From Exiguobacterium sp. TNDT2 (GTDB taxonomy: Bacteria > Bacillota > Bacilli > Exiguobacteriales > Exiguobacteriaceae), in NCBI RefSeq assembly GCF_003331145.1, contig NZ_QLVE01000014.1, positions 1 through 64,000 on the forward strand: DNA of 64,000 nucleotides, in the 5' to 3' direction. A program made the position numbers and the translations under genes. Shown piece by piece: positions 51,425 through 59,863 of this stretch. Below the pieces are notes generated by a model. It saw nothing but the letters and a program-made list of their open reading frames with translations. It was not told the origin of the DNA and searched no databases. Within the stretch, counting starts at the first letter, position 1. Each line of letters begins with the position of its first letter.

Positions 51425-51754
51425 TTCGAGTTCAAGCAGTTTTGTAACGTTTGTTACACCTGTAGCGATCGAATGGCTTCCCCGAGCCTATCGCGTTTTG
51501 AACTTGTCACACCCGAGAAAAAAGTGATGAGCGAGTTTCCCCACTCGTATCCCGCGGCTGAAACAGCATGCATTCTGATGTTCCCCCTTAGTCCATCAAG
51601 CATCCTGCTTCAGCGAAGATGCCCCATCGTTTCATTCCCCATGAGACGAGGCACATCTTTAGGGTTCATCACGTCCGATTCGTTCGTTTCCCCGATGAAC
51701 GAATCACACAACGCTTACACCACTTTTGGTCCCCCGCCAAAAGTGGTTTTTTTT
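51425..51754 (+). ncRNA. candidate structured sRNA with six UCCCC-presenting hairpin loops
   Basis: No credible gene lies in the 430 bp between crtP and crtM, but the + strand folds into seven tandem hairpins. H1 51443-51458 (loop GUUU). H2 51465-51494 (loop UCCCCG). H3 51532-51547 (loop UUCCCC). H4 51557-51614, long with internal mismatches (loop UUCCCCCUUAGUC). H5 51616-51659 (9-bp inner stem, loop UCCCC). H6 51677-51705 (9 bp, loop GUUUCCCCGAU). H7 51720-51746 (10 bp, loop UCCCCCG), followed by eight Ts. Repetition of one loop motif on stems of unrelated sequence implies selection on the loops. C-rich loops commonly target GGGG-type ribosome-binding sites (RsaE/RoxS, FsrA, csRNAs). The family is not one I recognise. 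Confidence 0.75.
51720..51754 (+). terminator. terminator closing the sRNA (hairpin H7)
   Basis: CCACTTTTGG (51720-51729) and CCAAAAGTGG (51737-51746), then T8. Its position 355 nt after the crtP stop suits an independent transcript, though crtP read-through could also end here. Confidence 0.92.
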
Positions 51755-51759
51755 GCGTA

Positions 51760-51787
51760 AAAAAAGGCAGCCGTCTCGAGACGACCA
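51760..51787 (-). terminator. crtM terminator
   Basis: On the minus strand GGTGGTCGTC and GACGGCTGCC pair with three G-U wobbles around loop TCGA, then seven Ts. The wobbles fit only the minus strand. Confidence 0.8.
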
Positions 51788-51794
51788 CCTCATC

Positions 51795-52634
51795 TTATAG
51801 TCTAGCCAACAGTTTTCCTTTTTGAATCGTCGAGACAAACGCCCGTTTCGTGAAGACGTCGTGTCCGTTCTGTCGGGCCGCGTCCAAGATGCCTTCATAG
51901 AGCAAGCCTGCCGCACTGACCGGCTTCCGGCTCGTCGCAGGGTACAAGTGATGCGTCTCCCGGGCCCGTACGTATAGAAGTTCGGCCCGGCGCGCCATCG
52001 TCTCCCAGACGTCAATGAACGCCGGGGTCACTTGCCGCGCGAACAAGTCTGCTTCCGAAATACCAAACTTCATCAATAACGACTGTGGCACATAAATTCG
52101 GTCACGGTCGAGGTCTTCTCCGACGTCACGCAGGATGTTCGTCAACTGCATCGCGATGCCTAAGTCGATTGCGCCTTGTTTCAACTGATGCCGCCCTGTC
52201 GCGTCCACGTCCGGCGCGAGAATCGGCAACAGCATCAAGCCGACGGTGCTGGCCGCATAGTAACTATATTGCTCCGTCTCCTCGAGCGTCGCGTAGCGCG
52301 TTTTATGTAAGTCCCACTTCATGCCTTCAGCCAATTCAAAGAACGGTTCGACGTCCATGTCGTACCGTCCCCAAACGTCACGCAACGCCACCCAGAGCGC
52401 ATCGGTCAGATGTTCACCGGCCAAGAAGCGATCGAACTCGGTCAAAAAGTCCGTCAAGCTCTCTTCAGGACGGTCGGATTCATCGACTGCGTCGTCAAGC
52501 GTCCGGCAAAACGTATAGACCGCGGCCACGGCCTGACGGTCTGGTTTGGAGAGCAAGGAAAAGGCCCGATAAAACGTGAGCGAGCCTTTTTTCATTACGT
52601 CTTCACAGTGACGATACGCTTCTTGTGTCGTCAT
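51795..52634 (-). CDS. crtM: 4,4'-diapophytoene (dehydrosqualene) synthase
   Basis: 279 residues, trans-isoprenyl head-to-head synthase fold. First aspartate motif in CRTLDDAVDESD, second in NILRDVGEDLDRDRIYVP. It condenses two farnesyl diphosphates to the C30 precursor. C30 rather than C40 use is inferred from the CrtN/CrtP-type partners. It starts inside the end of crtN (32-nt overlap) and is the last gene of the leftward crt operon. Confidence 0.92.
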   Translation of the reverse strand: MTTQEAYRHCEDVMKKGSLTFYRAFSLLSKPDRQAVAAVYTFCRTLDDAVDESDRPEESLTDFLTEFDRFLAGEHLTDALWVALRDVWGRYDMDVEPFFELAEGMKWDLHKTRYATLEETEQYSYYAASTVGLMLLPILAPDVDATGRHQLKQGAIDLGIAMQLTNILRDVGEDLDRDRIYVPQSLLMKFGISEADLFARQVTPAFIDVWETMARRAELLYVRARETHHLYPATSRKPVSAAGLLYEGILDAARQNGHDVFTKRAFVSTIQKGKLLARL

Positions 52635-54081
52635 GGTACAATGCCCCCATTTCTTCTTCCATTCTTTTCACTAACAGCTGCGAGCCGATCATGACGATTG
52701 GGACGCCTCCGCACGGATGCACCGATGCGCCGACGGCGTAAAGCCGGTCGATATGCGCGTACGGACGGGCTTGTGGTTTGAACGCGGCCGATTGGGCCAA
52801 TTTCGGGGCGATGCCGAAACTCCCGCCTTCGAATAAACCAAATCGTTCCGCATCCATCGGCGTCCGCACTTTCATCTCGATCACACGGTCCCTGAAGTCG
52901 GGGACCATTTGTTCGATCCGGTCGATCAAATGCTCGATTGCACCGCTCGTCTCAAAGTCCTCACGTTCTAACTTACGCGGGACCGGTACGAGCACATAGA
53001 GAACGCTTGTCCCCTTCGGTGCCAATGAGTCGTCCATCAAAGACGGATTGAACGTATACATCGCCGGGTACTTGCTTAGTTTACCATCTTCAAAGATGGT
53101 CCGCATCGACCCGGCAAAATCATCCGGCAAATCGAACTGATGAATCGGCAAATCGATGTCCCCTGTCACGGCGAAGTAAAGTAAGAGTGTTCCGCTCGAT
53201 GGTTCATATGATTTCGGTTTGACGCCGTCAATTAACCGTTCCATAAGCGGGAAGTCACCATTGACGACGACCGCATCATATGGATGAACGACACCGTCCA
53301 CGACGACCGCGTTCGCCTGGCCTTGCTCGACCTGGACCCGTTCCACGTTGGCGTTCAATTCAAATGTGACGCCGCGCCGTCTCAACTCCTGTTCTATTTT
53401 CGTCGCAAGCGAAAAATATCCTCCCTTGACGTACCAGATTCCTTCCTCTTGTTCGCGATACGGGATCAGGCCGTAGAGGGATGGGGTATCATACGGGTTC
53501 CCGCCGATATAGAGCGTCTGGAGGCTATAGGCGACGCGCAAACGCTCGTCTTTGAAGAAGCGTTTCATGTTCTCATGGGCCGTCTCATACGCCTTCAAGC
53601 GCATGAGGAGCATCAATAGCTTCGGTTCGAACAAATCGGTCTTGCTCTTATAGCCCCGGTCTAAGAACGCGTCAAATCCAAGGCGATACTCTTCTCGTTT
53701 TTGAGTCATATACTTTTTAAAACCGTCACCCTCGTTGAACAGACGGTCGATTTCGGCCGCCTGACGCTCGATGTCACGGTATTTGTAGAACGTCGTGCCA
53801 TCCTCGTAACGAAGGCGATAAAGCGGGTCAACCTCGATCAACTCGAGCTCTCGCTCCGGGAACCCGGCTTCTTGGAGCTGGCTTTTCAGTTTCCCGGGTA
53901 ATAGAACGATCGTCGGTCCTTCATCGACGCGGGCACCGTTCTCGAACTCGACATAATTGAGACGGCCGCCGACGCGGGATTCTTTTTCGTAGATGGTCAC
54001 GTCGATTGACGGATATTTATGGGTCAGGAGTAAGGCCGCGTAAAGCGAACCAATCCCGGCACCGACGAAACTGATGTTCAT
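52603..54081 (-). CDS. crtN: diapophytoene desaturase-type enzyme (CrtN)
   Basis: A 492-residue FAD-dependent desaturase: GAGIGSLYAALLL dinucleotide motif, DEGPTIVLLPGKL, QTLYIGGNPYDTPSLYGLIPY (compare the LYIGIDP segment of staphylococcal CrtN) and GASVHPCGGVPIVM. Its start overlaps the upstream desaturase paralogue by 4 nt and its end overlaps crtM, so all three are translated as a unit. Best candidate for CrtN among the three paralogues, but the split of roles is inference. Confidence 0.82.
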   Translation of the reverse strand: MNISFVGAGIGSLYAALLLTHKYPSIDVTIYEKESRVGGRLNYVEFENGARVDEGPTIVLLPGKLKSQLQEAGFPERELELIEVDPLYRLRYEDGTTFYKYRDIERQAAEIDRLFNEGDGFKKYMTQKREEYRLGFDAFLDRGYKSKTDLFEPKLLMLLMRLKAYETAHENMKRFFKDERLRVAYSLQTLYIGGNPYDTPSLYGLIPYREQEEGIWYVKGGYFSLATKIEQELRRRGVTFELNANVERVQVEQGQANAVVVDGVVHPYDAVVVNGDFPLMERLIDGVKPKSYEPSSGTLLLYFAVTGDIDLPIHQFDLPDDFAGSMRTIFEDGKLSKYPAMYTFNPSLMDDSLAPKGTSVLYVLVPVPRKLEREDFETSGAIEHLIDRIEQMVPDFRDRVIEMKVRTPMDAERFGLFEGGSFGIAPKLAQSAAFKPQARPYAHIDRLYAVGASVHPCGGVPIVMIGSQLLVKRMEEEMGALYHDDTRSVSSL

Positions 54082-55571
54082 TGGCCGACACCCGCCCGGT
54101 CACGCAACAGGTTGACGGTAATGCGCGCCGATTCAAAAATCGTCGGCAGTCCGCTGCCAGGATGCGTCCCGCCGCCGACGAGCCAGACGTGGTCGAGCTC
54201 CTCGAACTGGTTATGGGGACGGAAATACATCATCTGGGACAAGTTATGTCCTAAGTTGAACGTCGCCCCTTCATAGACACCGAACGCTTCCCAATCGTTT
54301 GGCGTGAGCGGCTGCATCACCTCGATATGGTTCCGGATGTCACGATACGGCGAACGCGTCTCGAGTGCATCGAGGACGCGCTCGGTCATCGTCGCCTCGA
54401 GCGTCTCCCATGGCAAGTTCGCCAGGTTGTTCGGCACCGGGACGAGCACATAAAGCGATGACTTCCCTGCCGGTGCGAGTGTTGGATCGATGTTTGACGC
54501 GTTATGCACGTAAAAAGAGAAGTCCTCACTTAACTTCAAGTCTTGCGTCATCTCTTTCACATTTCGTTCATAATCGTCGGCAAAATGAATCGAATGATGC
54601 GCGACATCATCGTAAATACGATCGAGTCCGAGATAAAGCATGAACGTCGAACACGAATAGCGCTTCTTCTTCAGCTGTTTCGGACTCCACCGTGTGAGTG
54701 CATCGTTCGGGACGAGCGTCGTCATGGCGTGCGCGAAGTCGGCGCCGACAATCACTTCGTCGAAAGCGTAATGGATGTTGTTCGCCACGAGCCCGTTGAC
54801 GCGTTTCCCGTCGAGCAAGAGTCGGTCGACTCCTTCTCCGAGACGAATCTCGCCGCCCTCTTCCTCGATGACACGAGCCATCGCTGTGCACAGTTGGTTC
54901 ACGCCGCCAATCGGATGATGGACACCGTAAGCGTGCTCCATATACGACAAAATCGAGAAGCCGCCCGGGCACTCCCACGCCGACATGCCAAGATATTTAG
55001 CTTGGAACGTAAACGCGTACTTCAGCTCTTCGCTCGTGAAATATTCCGATAGCACATCATATAACGACTTGCCGATCGACAAGAACGGGAGCGCCTTCAA
55101 GACGCGCGTCGCCACGTAATCAGTTAGTTTGTCATGCGCCGTCTGGAGAACCGGCATTAGTTTCGACAACTTGATGGCTTGTTCGGCCATGAAGCGTTCA
55201 TACCCTTCCCCGTTGCCCGGGAACTGCTCTTCAATCGCCTGATGCATTTGATCGCGGTCGGTCGTCATCGACAAGACCCGCTTTCCTCTATCAAAATAAA
55301 GGTCATACATCGGCTCGAGTCGTTTCATCTCGACGTAGTCGTGTAAATTTCGACCTGTCTCTTCAAAGATCTCTTCTAAAATGTATGGCATATTTAAAAA
55401 AGTCGGGCCACGATCGAACGCGAATTCTCCGACTTGCAGACGCGACGTTCGTCCACCGACGAACGCCTGCTTCTCAAACACTGTTACGTTGACACCACGG
55501 CTCGCGAGCAGCATCGCGGCCGCAAGTCCTCCTGGGCCGGCACCGATGACGGCGACTCTCTTTGTTGACAC
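54078..55571 (-). CDS. second CrtN-like desaturase/oxygenase
   Basis: A 497-residue phytoene-desaturase superfamily FAD enzyme (VAVIGAGPGGLAAAMLL, DRGPTFLNMPYIL, GGGTHPGSGLPTIFES). GTG 55571 is chosen because GGGAG lies nine bases upstream; an in-frame TTG at 55580 abuts that site. First gene of the operon with crtN and crtM, behind a near-consensus promoter. Could act as an additional desaturase (3,4-position) or share dehydrogenation with CrtN. Confidence 0.82.
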   Translation of the reverse strand: MSTKRVAVIGAGPGGLAAAMLLASRGVNVTVFEKQAFVGGRTSRLQVGEFAFDRGPTFLNMPYILEEIFEETGRNLHDYVEMKRLEPMYDLYFDRGKRVLSMTTDRDQMHQAIEEQFPGNGEGYERFMAEQAIKLSKLMPVLQTAHDKLTDYVATRVLKALPFLSIGKSLYDVLSEYFTSEELKYAFTFQAKYLGMSAWECPGGFSILSYMEHAYGVHHPIGGVNQLCTAMARVIEEEGGEIRLGEGVDRLLLDGKRVNGLVANNIHYAFDEVIVGADFAHAMTTLVPNDALTRWSPKQLKKKRYSCSTFMLYLGLDRIYDDVAHHSIHFADDYERNVKEMTQDLKLSEDFSFYVHNASNIDPTLAPAGKSSLYVLVPVPNNLANLPWETLEATMTERVLDALETRSPYRDIRNHIEVMQPLTPNDWEAFGVYEGATFNLGHNLSQMMYFRPHNQFEELDHVWLVGGGTHPGSGLPTIFESARITVNLLRDRAGVGQ

Positions 55572-55615
55572 GTTGAACAACTCCCTATGTGAAAAGTCTC
55601 TTATGCTTCTATCTC

Positions 55616-55644
55616 ATTATAGGAATGACCGGAGACAAGTTCAA
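55616..55644 (-). promoter_or_regulatory. crtN-like/crtN/crtM operon promoter
   Basis: Minus strand -35 TTGAAC (plus 55639-55644), 17-bp spacer, -10 TATAAT (plus 55616-55621), about 45 nt ahead of the GTG start. Near-consensus sigma-A promoter; no operator recognised. Confidence 0.8.
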
Positions 55645-55677
55645 ATTTGAATCGGCTCGTCGTGTGTCCGTGATGTG

Positions 55678-56679
55678 TCAATTGTCTCGTTTCGCGATGA
55701 CAATGTACCATGACCCTTCTGGGATGAACGGGATGAACCGGACGTTGTCGAAGCCGACCTTATTCATTTGACGGCGTAACTCGCGAATTGTTGGGAGCGG
55801 ATAGAGATTATCATGCAACGTCATGAACGCATTGAATGCTGAGGCGAATCGAGCGCCGAGCGGCGTTTCAGCGAGCGGCGTAACGAGGACGGCGACACCT
55901 GCTTCATCTAAGTTCTCAAGCATCCGTCCGAGCAGTTCGATACGTTGTTCCGGGGAGAAATAATACAACATGTTATTCATCATGACGGCATCAAACCGTT
56001 CGTCGTGATCCCACTCCATAAAATCGGCCACTTCATAGCGAATCTCACCGGATTCATCTTGCTCGCGCGCCTCGGCAATCACGTCTTCCTCTAAATCGAT
56101 GCCGGTCAACCGCCAATCTGGTTCGAGTCCATGCAATTTGCGCAAGTAGCCACCGTGACCGCAACCGATATCGAGCATCGTCTTGACGTCAGCTTGACGC
56201 AACAGCTGTTGCACAATCGGGAATGCAATCGTCTCGACGAGTGTCGACGTCTGTGCGACGACTTGTCCATGTGTCGCCCCGTCGAACGTCTTCTGCTTCC
56301 CCGACTCTAAAAAGTCAGGATAAGCGATGAGCGCCGGGATATGAAGCTCCATCATTTCTTGGAGCATGAAGCCGATGCTGCGCTCATCTTCATGCGACAG
56401 TTGATACTTCAAACTGCGTGTCGGAAAATAGCGCCAACCTCTCTTCTTCAAATGACGAACGGCGACCCCCACTTCGAGCCAACGCTCGAGCGCGAGCTTC
56501 GTCAACGGTTGTTTTAATCGGAGTGTCATCTCCGCATAGCTCGCCCCGCCTTGGAGCGCATCGAACAATCCATATTTGTATCCGATATACCCGTGCCATA
56601 ATGGCAGGAAGGACTCGGTTTGTTTCATCCATCTTCGTGCGTGTAAGACGCGTGACCATTCATTCATTTGCTGTTCCAT
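55678..56679 (-). CDS. SAM-dependent methyltransferase next to the crt genes
   Basis: 333 residues: a helical N-terminal dimerisation/winged-helix-like region (1-140) and a class I methyltransferase domain with MLDIGCGHGGYLRKL and LTGIDLEEDVIAEA, resembling small-molecule O-methyltransferases. It lies directly upstream of the crt operon on the same strand, so methyl-esterification of an apo-lycopenoic acid is a reasonable guess; polyketide-type or unrelated substrates are equally allowed. ATG 56679 follows GAGGTGAAA. Confidence 0.75.
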   Translation of the reverse strand: MEQQMNEWSRVLHARRWMKQTESFLPLWHGYIGYKYGLFDALQGGASYAEMTLRLKQPLTKLALERWLEVGVAVRHLKKRGWRYFPTRSLKYQLSHEDERSIGFMLQEMMELHIPALIAYPDFLESGKQKTFDGATHGQVVAQTSTLVETIAFPIVQQLLRQADVKTMLDIGCGHGGYLRKLHGLEPDWRLTGIDLEEDVIAEAREQDESGEIRYEVADFMEWDHDERFDAVMMNNMLYYFSPEQRIELLGRMLENLDEAGVAVLVTPLAETPLGARFASAFNAFMTLHDNLYPLPTIRELRRQMNKVGFDNVRFIPFIPEGSWYIVIAKRDN

Positions 56680-56740
56680 CGTTTCACCTCATCATCGTTA
56701 TCACTGATTGTTTCATTTTCCCCTAATAATTTATGAGCAA

Positions 56741-56773
56741 ACAAAAAAATCCCACTTCGATGTGCGAAGTGGG
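56741..56773 (-). terminator. yisL terminator
   Basis: CCCACTTCG (56751-56759) and CGAAGTGGG (56765-56773), then seven Ts on the minus strand. Confidence 0.9.
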
Positions 56774-56780
56774 GGTGAAA

Positions 56781-57161
56781 TCAAATGAAGTTACTGAAGA
56801 ACGACAGTCCGTACGGCAACGCATAGCCGATGAAAATCGTCACTAGTGCAAGAATCACAAAGCCGCCGAACATCGTGCCCGCTGGCTTGTGCTTTTTCAT
56901 ACGGATGAGCGTCATCTCACCAAAGATGAGCGTCAAAAGCCCGACCGTGATTTTCACGTGGTAGAACATGCCGCCCTCGAGTAATTGTAAATACAAATAA
57001 AGCCCTGTGCCAAACGCGACGAGAAGCATAAGTCGAAACACCATATGGGCGATTTTCCCGCTCTTATTGCCGTTTTTGTAGCCAATATAGGCGACAGCGA
57101 ACAGAACGAGTAATAAGACCCAGCTCGTGACGTGCGTGTGTAGGAATGCGATCAATGGCAT
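56781..57161 (-). CDS. yisL: YisL-family membrane protein (DUF1516)
   Basis: 126 residues, four transmembrane helices, beginning with HTHVTSWVLLLVLF and containing GMFYHVKITVGLLTLIFGEMTLIR, the DUF1516 pattern. AAAGGGGAG precedes ATG 57161. Function unknown; conserved in Bacillales. Confidence 0.85.
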   Translation of the reverse strand: MPLIAFLHTHVTSWVLLLVLFAVAYIGYKNGNKSGKIAHMVFRLMLLVAFGTGLYLYLQLLEGGMFYHVKITVGLLTLIFGEMTLIRMKKHKPAGTMFGGFVILALVTIFIGYALPYGLSFFSNFI

Positions 57162-57258
57162 TCAAAGTCTCCCCTTTCCATTATGTACAACCTCTATTGT
57201 ACACGAGTCGCTCGGACTGCGGTCAAGCAAACAATCGAAAAAATCTTTAGCCGATGAA

Positions 57259-57290
57259 CAAACGCCTGATCGTGAATGACCAGGCGTTTG
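57259..57290 (-). terminator. histidine kinase gene terminator
   Basis: CAAACGCCTG (57259-57268) and CAGGCGTTTG (57281-57290), perfect arms; the T-rich tail is dispersed. Confidence 0.7.
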
Positions 57291-57304
57291 TCGGAATCGA
57301 CCTA

Positions 57305-59863
57305 TTAAGCTGTCGTCGATTCTTGTTCGCGAATCGCGTATTCGAAGCTCGGAATGACGACCGTGAACGTCGACCCTTGATGTTGGATCGACTCAACATG
57401 AATCTGCCCGGCGTGACCGCGCACGATCTCTTGACAAATTGGGAGACCGAGTCCGGTTCCGCCGATTTCACGACTATCCGAATTATCGACCCGGTAGAAT
57501 TTGTCGAAGAGACGGTCGAGCGCGTCGCTCGGGATCCCAATCCCTTCGTCTTTCACCTTAATCGACACTGATTGGTCATGATGAGCCAATTCGACGGTGA
57601 TTTTTCCGCCACGAGGCGAATACTTCACGGCGTTCGAGAGCAAGTTGCTCATCAACTGTTTGAACTTCTGACAATCGGCGAACAGTTCATACGGACGGTC
57701 ATCGGCCGTAATGAGTTCAAACTTGTGTTTCAGTGACGAAGCTTCATAGAACGTCATCATGTCTCGGATGACCGGCTCAATATCGAGTTGTTCCCGGTCA
57801 TACATCTGACTGCCGGCTTCCATTCGCTGCACGTCGAGGAAGTCGTTGACGAGATGCGTCAACCGCTCCGTCTCGGCATGAATCGTCTGCAAATACTTCG
57901 CCTGCTTCTCATTCGGCAACTGCTTCTTGACCATGAGCTCGGTGAACCCGTAAATCGATGAGAGGGGTGTCCGCAACTCGTGAGAGATCGTCGAGATGAA
58001 TTCGCTCTTCAAGCGTTCTGCCTCGGTCTCGCTCGTGATGTCACGGAAGACGAGCAACGTCCCTTTTGACAACCCACCGACGACGATACGCTCGGCGTAC
58101 ATCTGCAGGTTCATCTCACCTTTACGGATCGAGAAACTTACGCTGTCATGCGGGAAGTCATCCGTGAAGAGGCGATCGGTATACTTCATGAAATCATCTT
58201 CTTGGTCGACCGTTGTTGAAATCGTCTCTCGCCATTCGTTCCATGACAGTTCTGCGAGTTCTCTCGACGTGATGTCATCAAGCTCAGGGAACATTTCATA
58301 GAGCGGCCGGTTGACGAAGACGTCATCGGTCGAATGCTCGACGTAAATGACCGCCTCGCGAATCGAGTCGAGAATCCGTTCCGTCTTCCCTTTCTCACGG
58401 GTCATCTCTTCAAACAGACGCATCCGGAGAAGCGAGAGCGATAACTGACGAGCAAACGACATGATGTCACCCATCTGTGTCTGCGTGAAGCGGTCCTTGT
58501 AGCGGACGAGATAAATGAACGCGATGATGGAGTCATCTGTCGGATCGTGGACCGGTACGGCCGTCTCGTACATGTAATACGGGTACGGGAGCGGGTGGTC
58601 ACTTGCGACTTGTTTCGACGAATGGACCGTCGTCCGGAGTGTCATTGCTCGCGTCAAAACTGAATTCTCGCTATCGATTAGCTGACGGGTGAGCGTCTCG
58701 TTCAAACCGTGGCTCGTGATTGAGAACGAGCCTGTCGCATCGACAAAGACGAGGGCACCGACCTCAGAGTCGGTGATGGCGACCAGTTTCTCAATGATTT
58801 CTGGGTAAGCCGTCAACGAATCACGGGCCGCGAGCGTCTCGGTCAATTCGTTGCGGTAAGCCAAGTGTTGCTCATTTTGTTGCGTCTGCTCCAAGATTTC
58901 TTCAAGCTCTTGTTGCTGTGCTTGAAGCTCTTCTTGTTGTGCAATCAATTCTTCCTGCTGCGCTTGCAACTCGTGATTCTTCTCAATCAAATGACGTTCG
59001 TTGTCACGAAGCGTCTCGGCCATCTTGTTGAACGAGCGTGACATCGTGCCAATTTCGTCTTCACGTATCATCTGATCGCTCAAATCGACAATCTCACCTT
59101 TCAACAAGCGGTCAGATGCGACCGAAAGCCGGGAAATCAAATTTGTTTGGCGGCGCAGGAACGGCTGGATGAACAATAAAATCAAGGCTGCAAACGATAA
59201 GATGCTCGCAATCCATAAGAATTGAAGAATGTTGTTGTTTAATTTCCAAGTATCATATACTCTTTGTTTCTCACTGTTCATTAAGTTTTTATAATCTGAC
59301 AGTGCCGTCTCGATTTGCCGGATTGGTCCGAGCGTGTCGATGCCGCGTTCTGGACTATACGGGACAACGCCTTGCTCAATCAAGCGCTCGGCAGTCGGAA
59401 GTGTCAAAATTGTCTCAGGGTCAATCGTCGTCTCAGTAATTTCACCTTCAGCTCGCAATTGTCCGTATTCCGTTGTCACTGGAAGAATGACACCGAAGTA
59501 AAAGTCATGGAACTCTTGCAAGTCTTCTGAGAAAATCTCACCTTGCTTCGTTTGGACAACACTTTTGAACCAGTTGATTTCTTGTTGGAACTCGTTCTCT
59601 TTGGCACGGGCCCGTTCGAGCGACTCAGTATCCCCAAACAGAAGATAGCCTCGAGCATCGTATTGAGCTCCTTGCCATTCGTCCCACAACGTATTCAACC
59701 GGTCGATGCGTTGATCGACATCCTGCAACCGTTGTTCGTTCACCGCAACACGTTCTTGCATGTGCAAATACATAAAAATCGAGCCGACGAGCGCGACCGC
59801 GAGAAACGAGTAAAGGACGACCATGAGGTCGCGACCAAGTTTTTGTTTAAACCATCTGTTCAA
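57305..59863 (-). CDS. membrane hybrid-input sensor histidine kinase
   Basis: 852 residues: transmembrane helix 13-33, CHASE3-like extracellular four-helix domain (about 35-215), helix 218-238, HAMP (about 240-293), a Gln/Glu coiled coil built of QQEEL repeats (about 295-340), GAF domain (about 345-500), PAS domain (about 505-620), HisKA with phospho-acceptor H628 (ISHELRTPL) and HATPase with N, G1 (DEGIGIP) and G2 (GGTGLGL) boxes. Starts at TTG 59863 overlapping the response-regulator stop (TTGA), AGGAGG upstream. Signal unknown. Confidence 0.92.
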   Translation of the reverse strand: MNRWFKQKLGRDLMVVLYSFLAVALVGSIFMYLHMQERVAVNEQRLQDVDQRIDRLNTLWDEWQGAQYDARGYLLFGDTESLERARAKENEFQQEINWFKSVVQTKQGEIFSEDLQEFHDFYFGVILPVTTEYGQLRAEGEITETTIDPETILTLPTAERLIEQGVVPYSPERGIDTLGPIRQIETALSDYKNLMNSEKQRVYDTWKLNNNILQFLWIASILSFAALILLFIQPFLRRQTNLISRLSVASDRLLKGEIVDLSDQMIREDEIGTMSRSFNKMAETLRDNERHLIEKNHELQAQQEELIAQQEELQAQQQELEEILEQTQQNEQHLAYRNELTETLAARDSLTAYPEIIEKLVAITDSEVGALVFVDATGSFSITSHGLNETLTRQLIDSENSVLTRAMTLRTTVHSSKQVASDHPLPYPYYMYETAVPVHDPTDDSIIAFIYLVRYKDRFTQTQMGDIMSFARQLSLSLLRMRLFEEMTREKGKTERILDSIREAVIYVEHSTDDVFVNRPLYEMFPELDDITSRELAELSWNEWRETISTTVDQEDDFMKYTDRLFTDDFPHDSVSFSIRKGEMNLQMYAERIVVGGLSKGTLLVFRDITSETEAERLKSEFISTISHELRTPLSSIYGFTELMVKKQLPNEKQAKYLQTIHAETERLTHLVNDFLDVQRMEAGSQMYDREQLDIEPVIRDMMTFYEASSLKHKFELITADDRPYELFADCQKFKQLMSNLLSNAVKYSPRGGKITVELAHHDQSVSIKVKDEGIGIPSDALDRLFDKFYRVDNSDSREIGGTGLGLPICQEIVRGHAGQIHVESIQHQGSTFTVVIPSFEYAIREQESTTA

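Noticed and set aside
51425-51754. CRISPR-like or repeat array
   Set aside because: Only the loop motif recurs; stems differ and spacing is irregular, so there is no direct repeat of array length.
51392-51760. 122-codon open frame on + between crtP and crtM
   Set aside because: No ribosome-binding site; it runs through the terminator stem and six hairpins; composition is not protein-like. Better explained as an sRNA.
51425-51760. Minus-strand CsrB-like RNA with GGGGA loops
   Set aside because: Attractive because GGA-in-loop motifs bind CsrA, but there is no terminator on that strand and the leftward crtM terminator precedes it.
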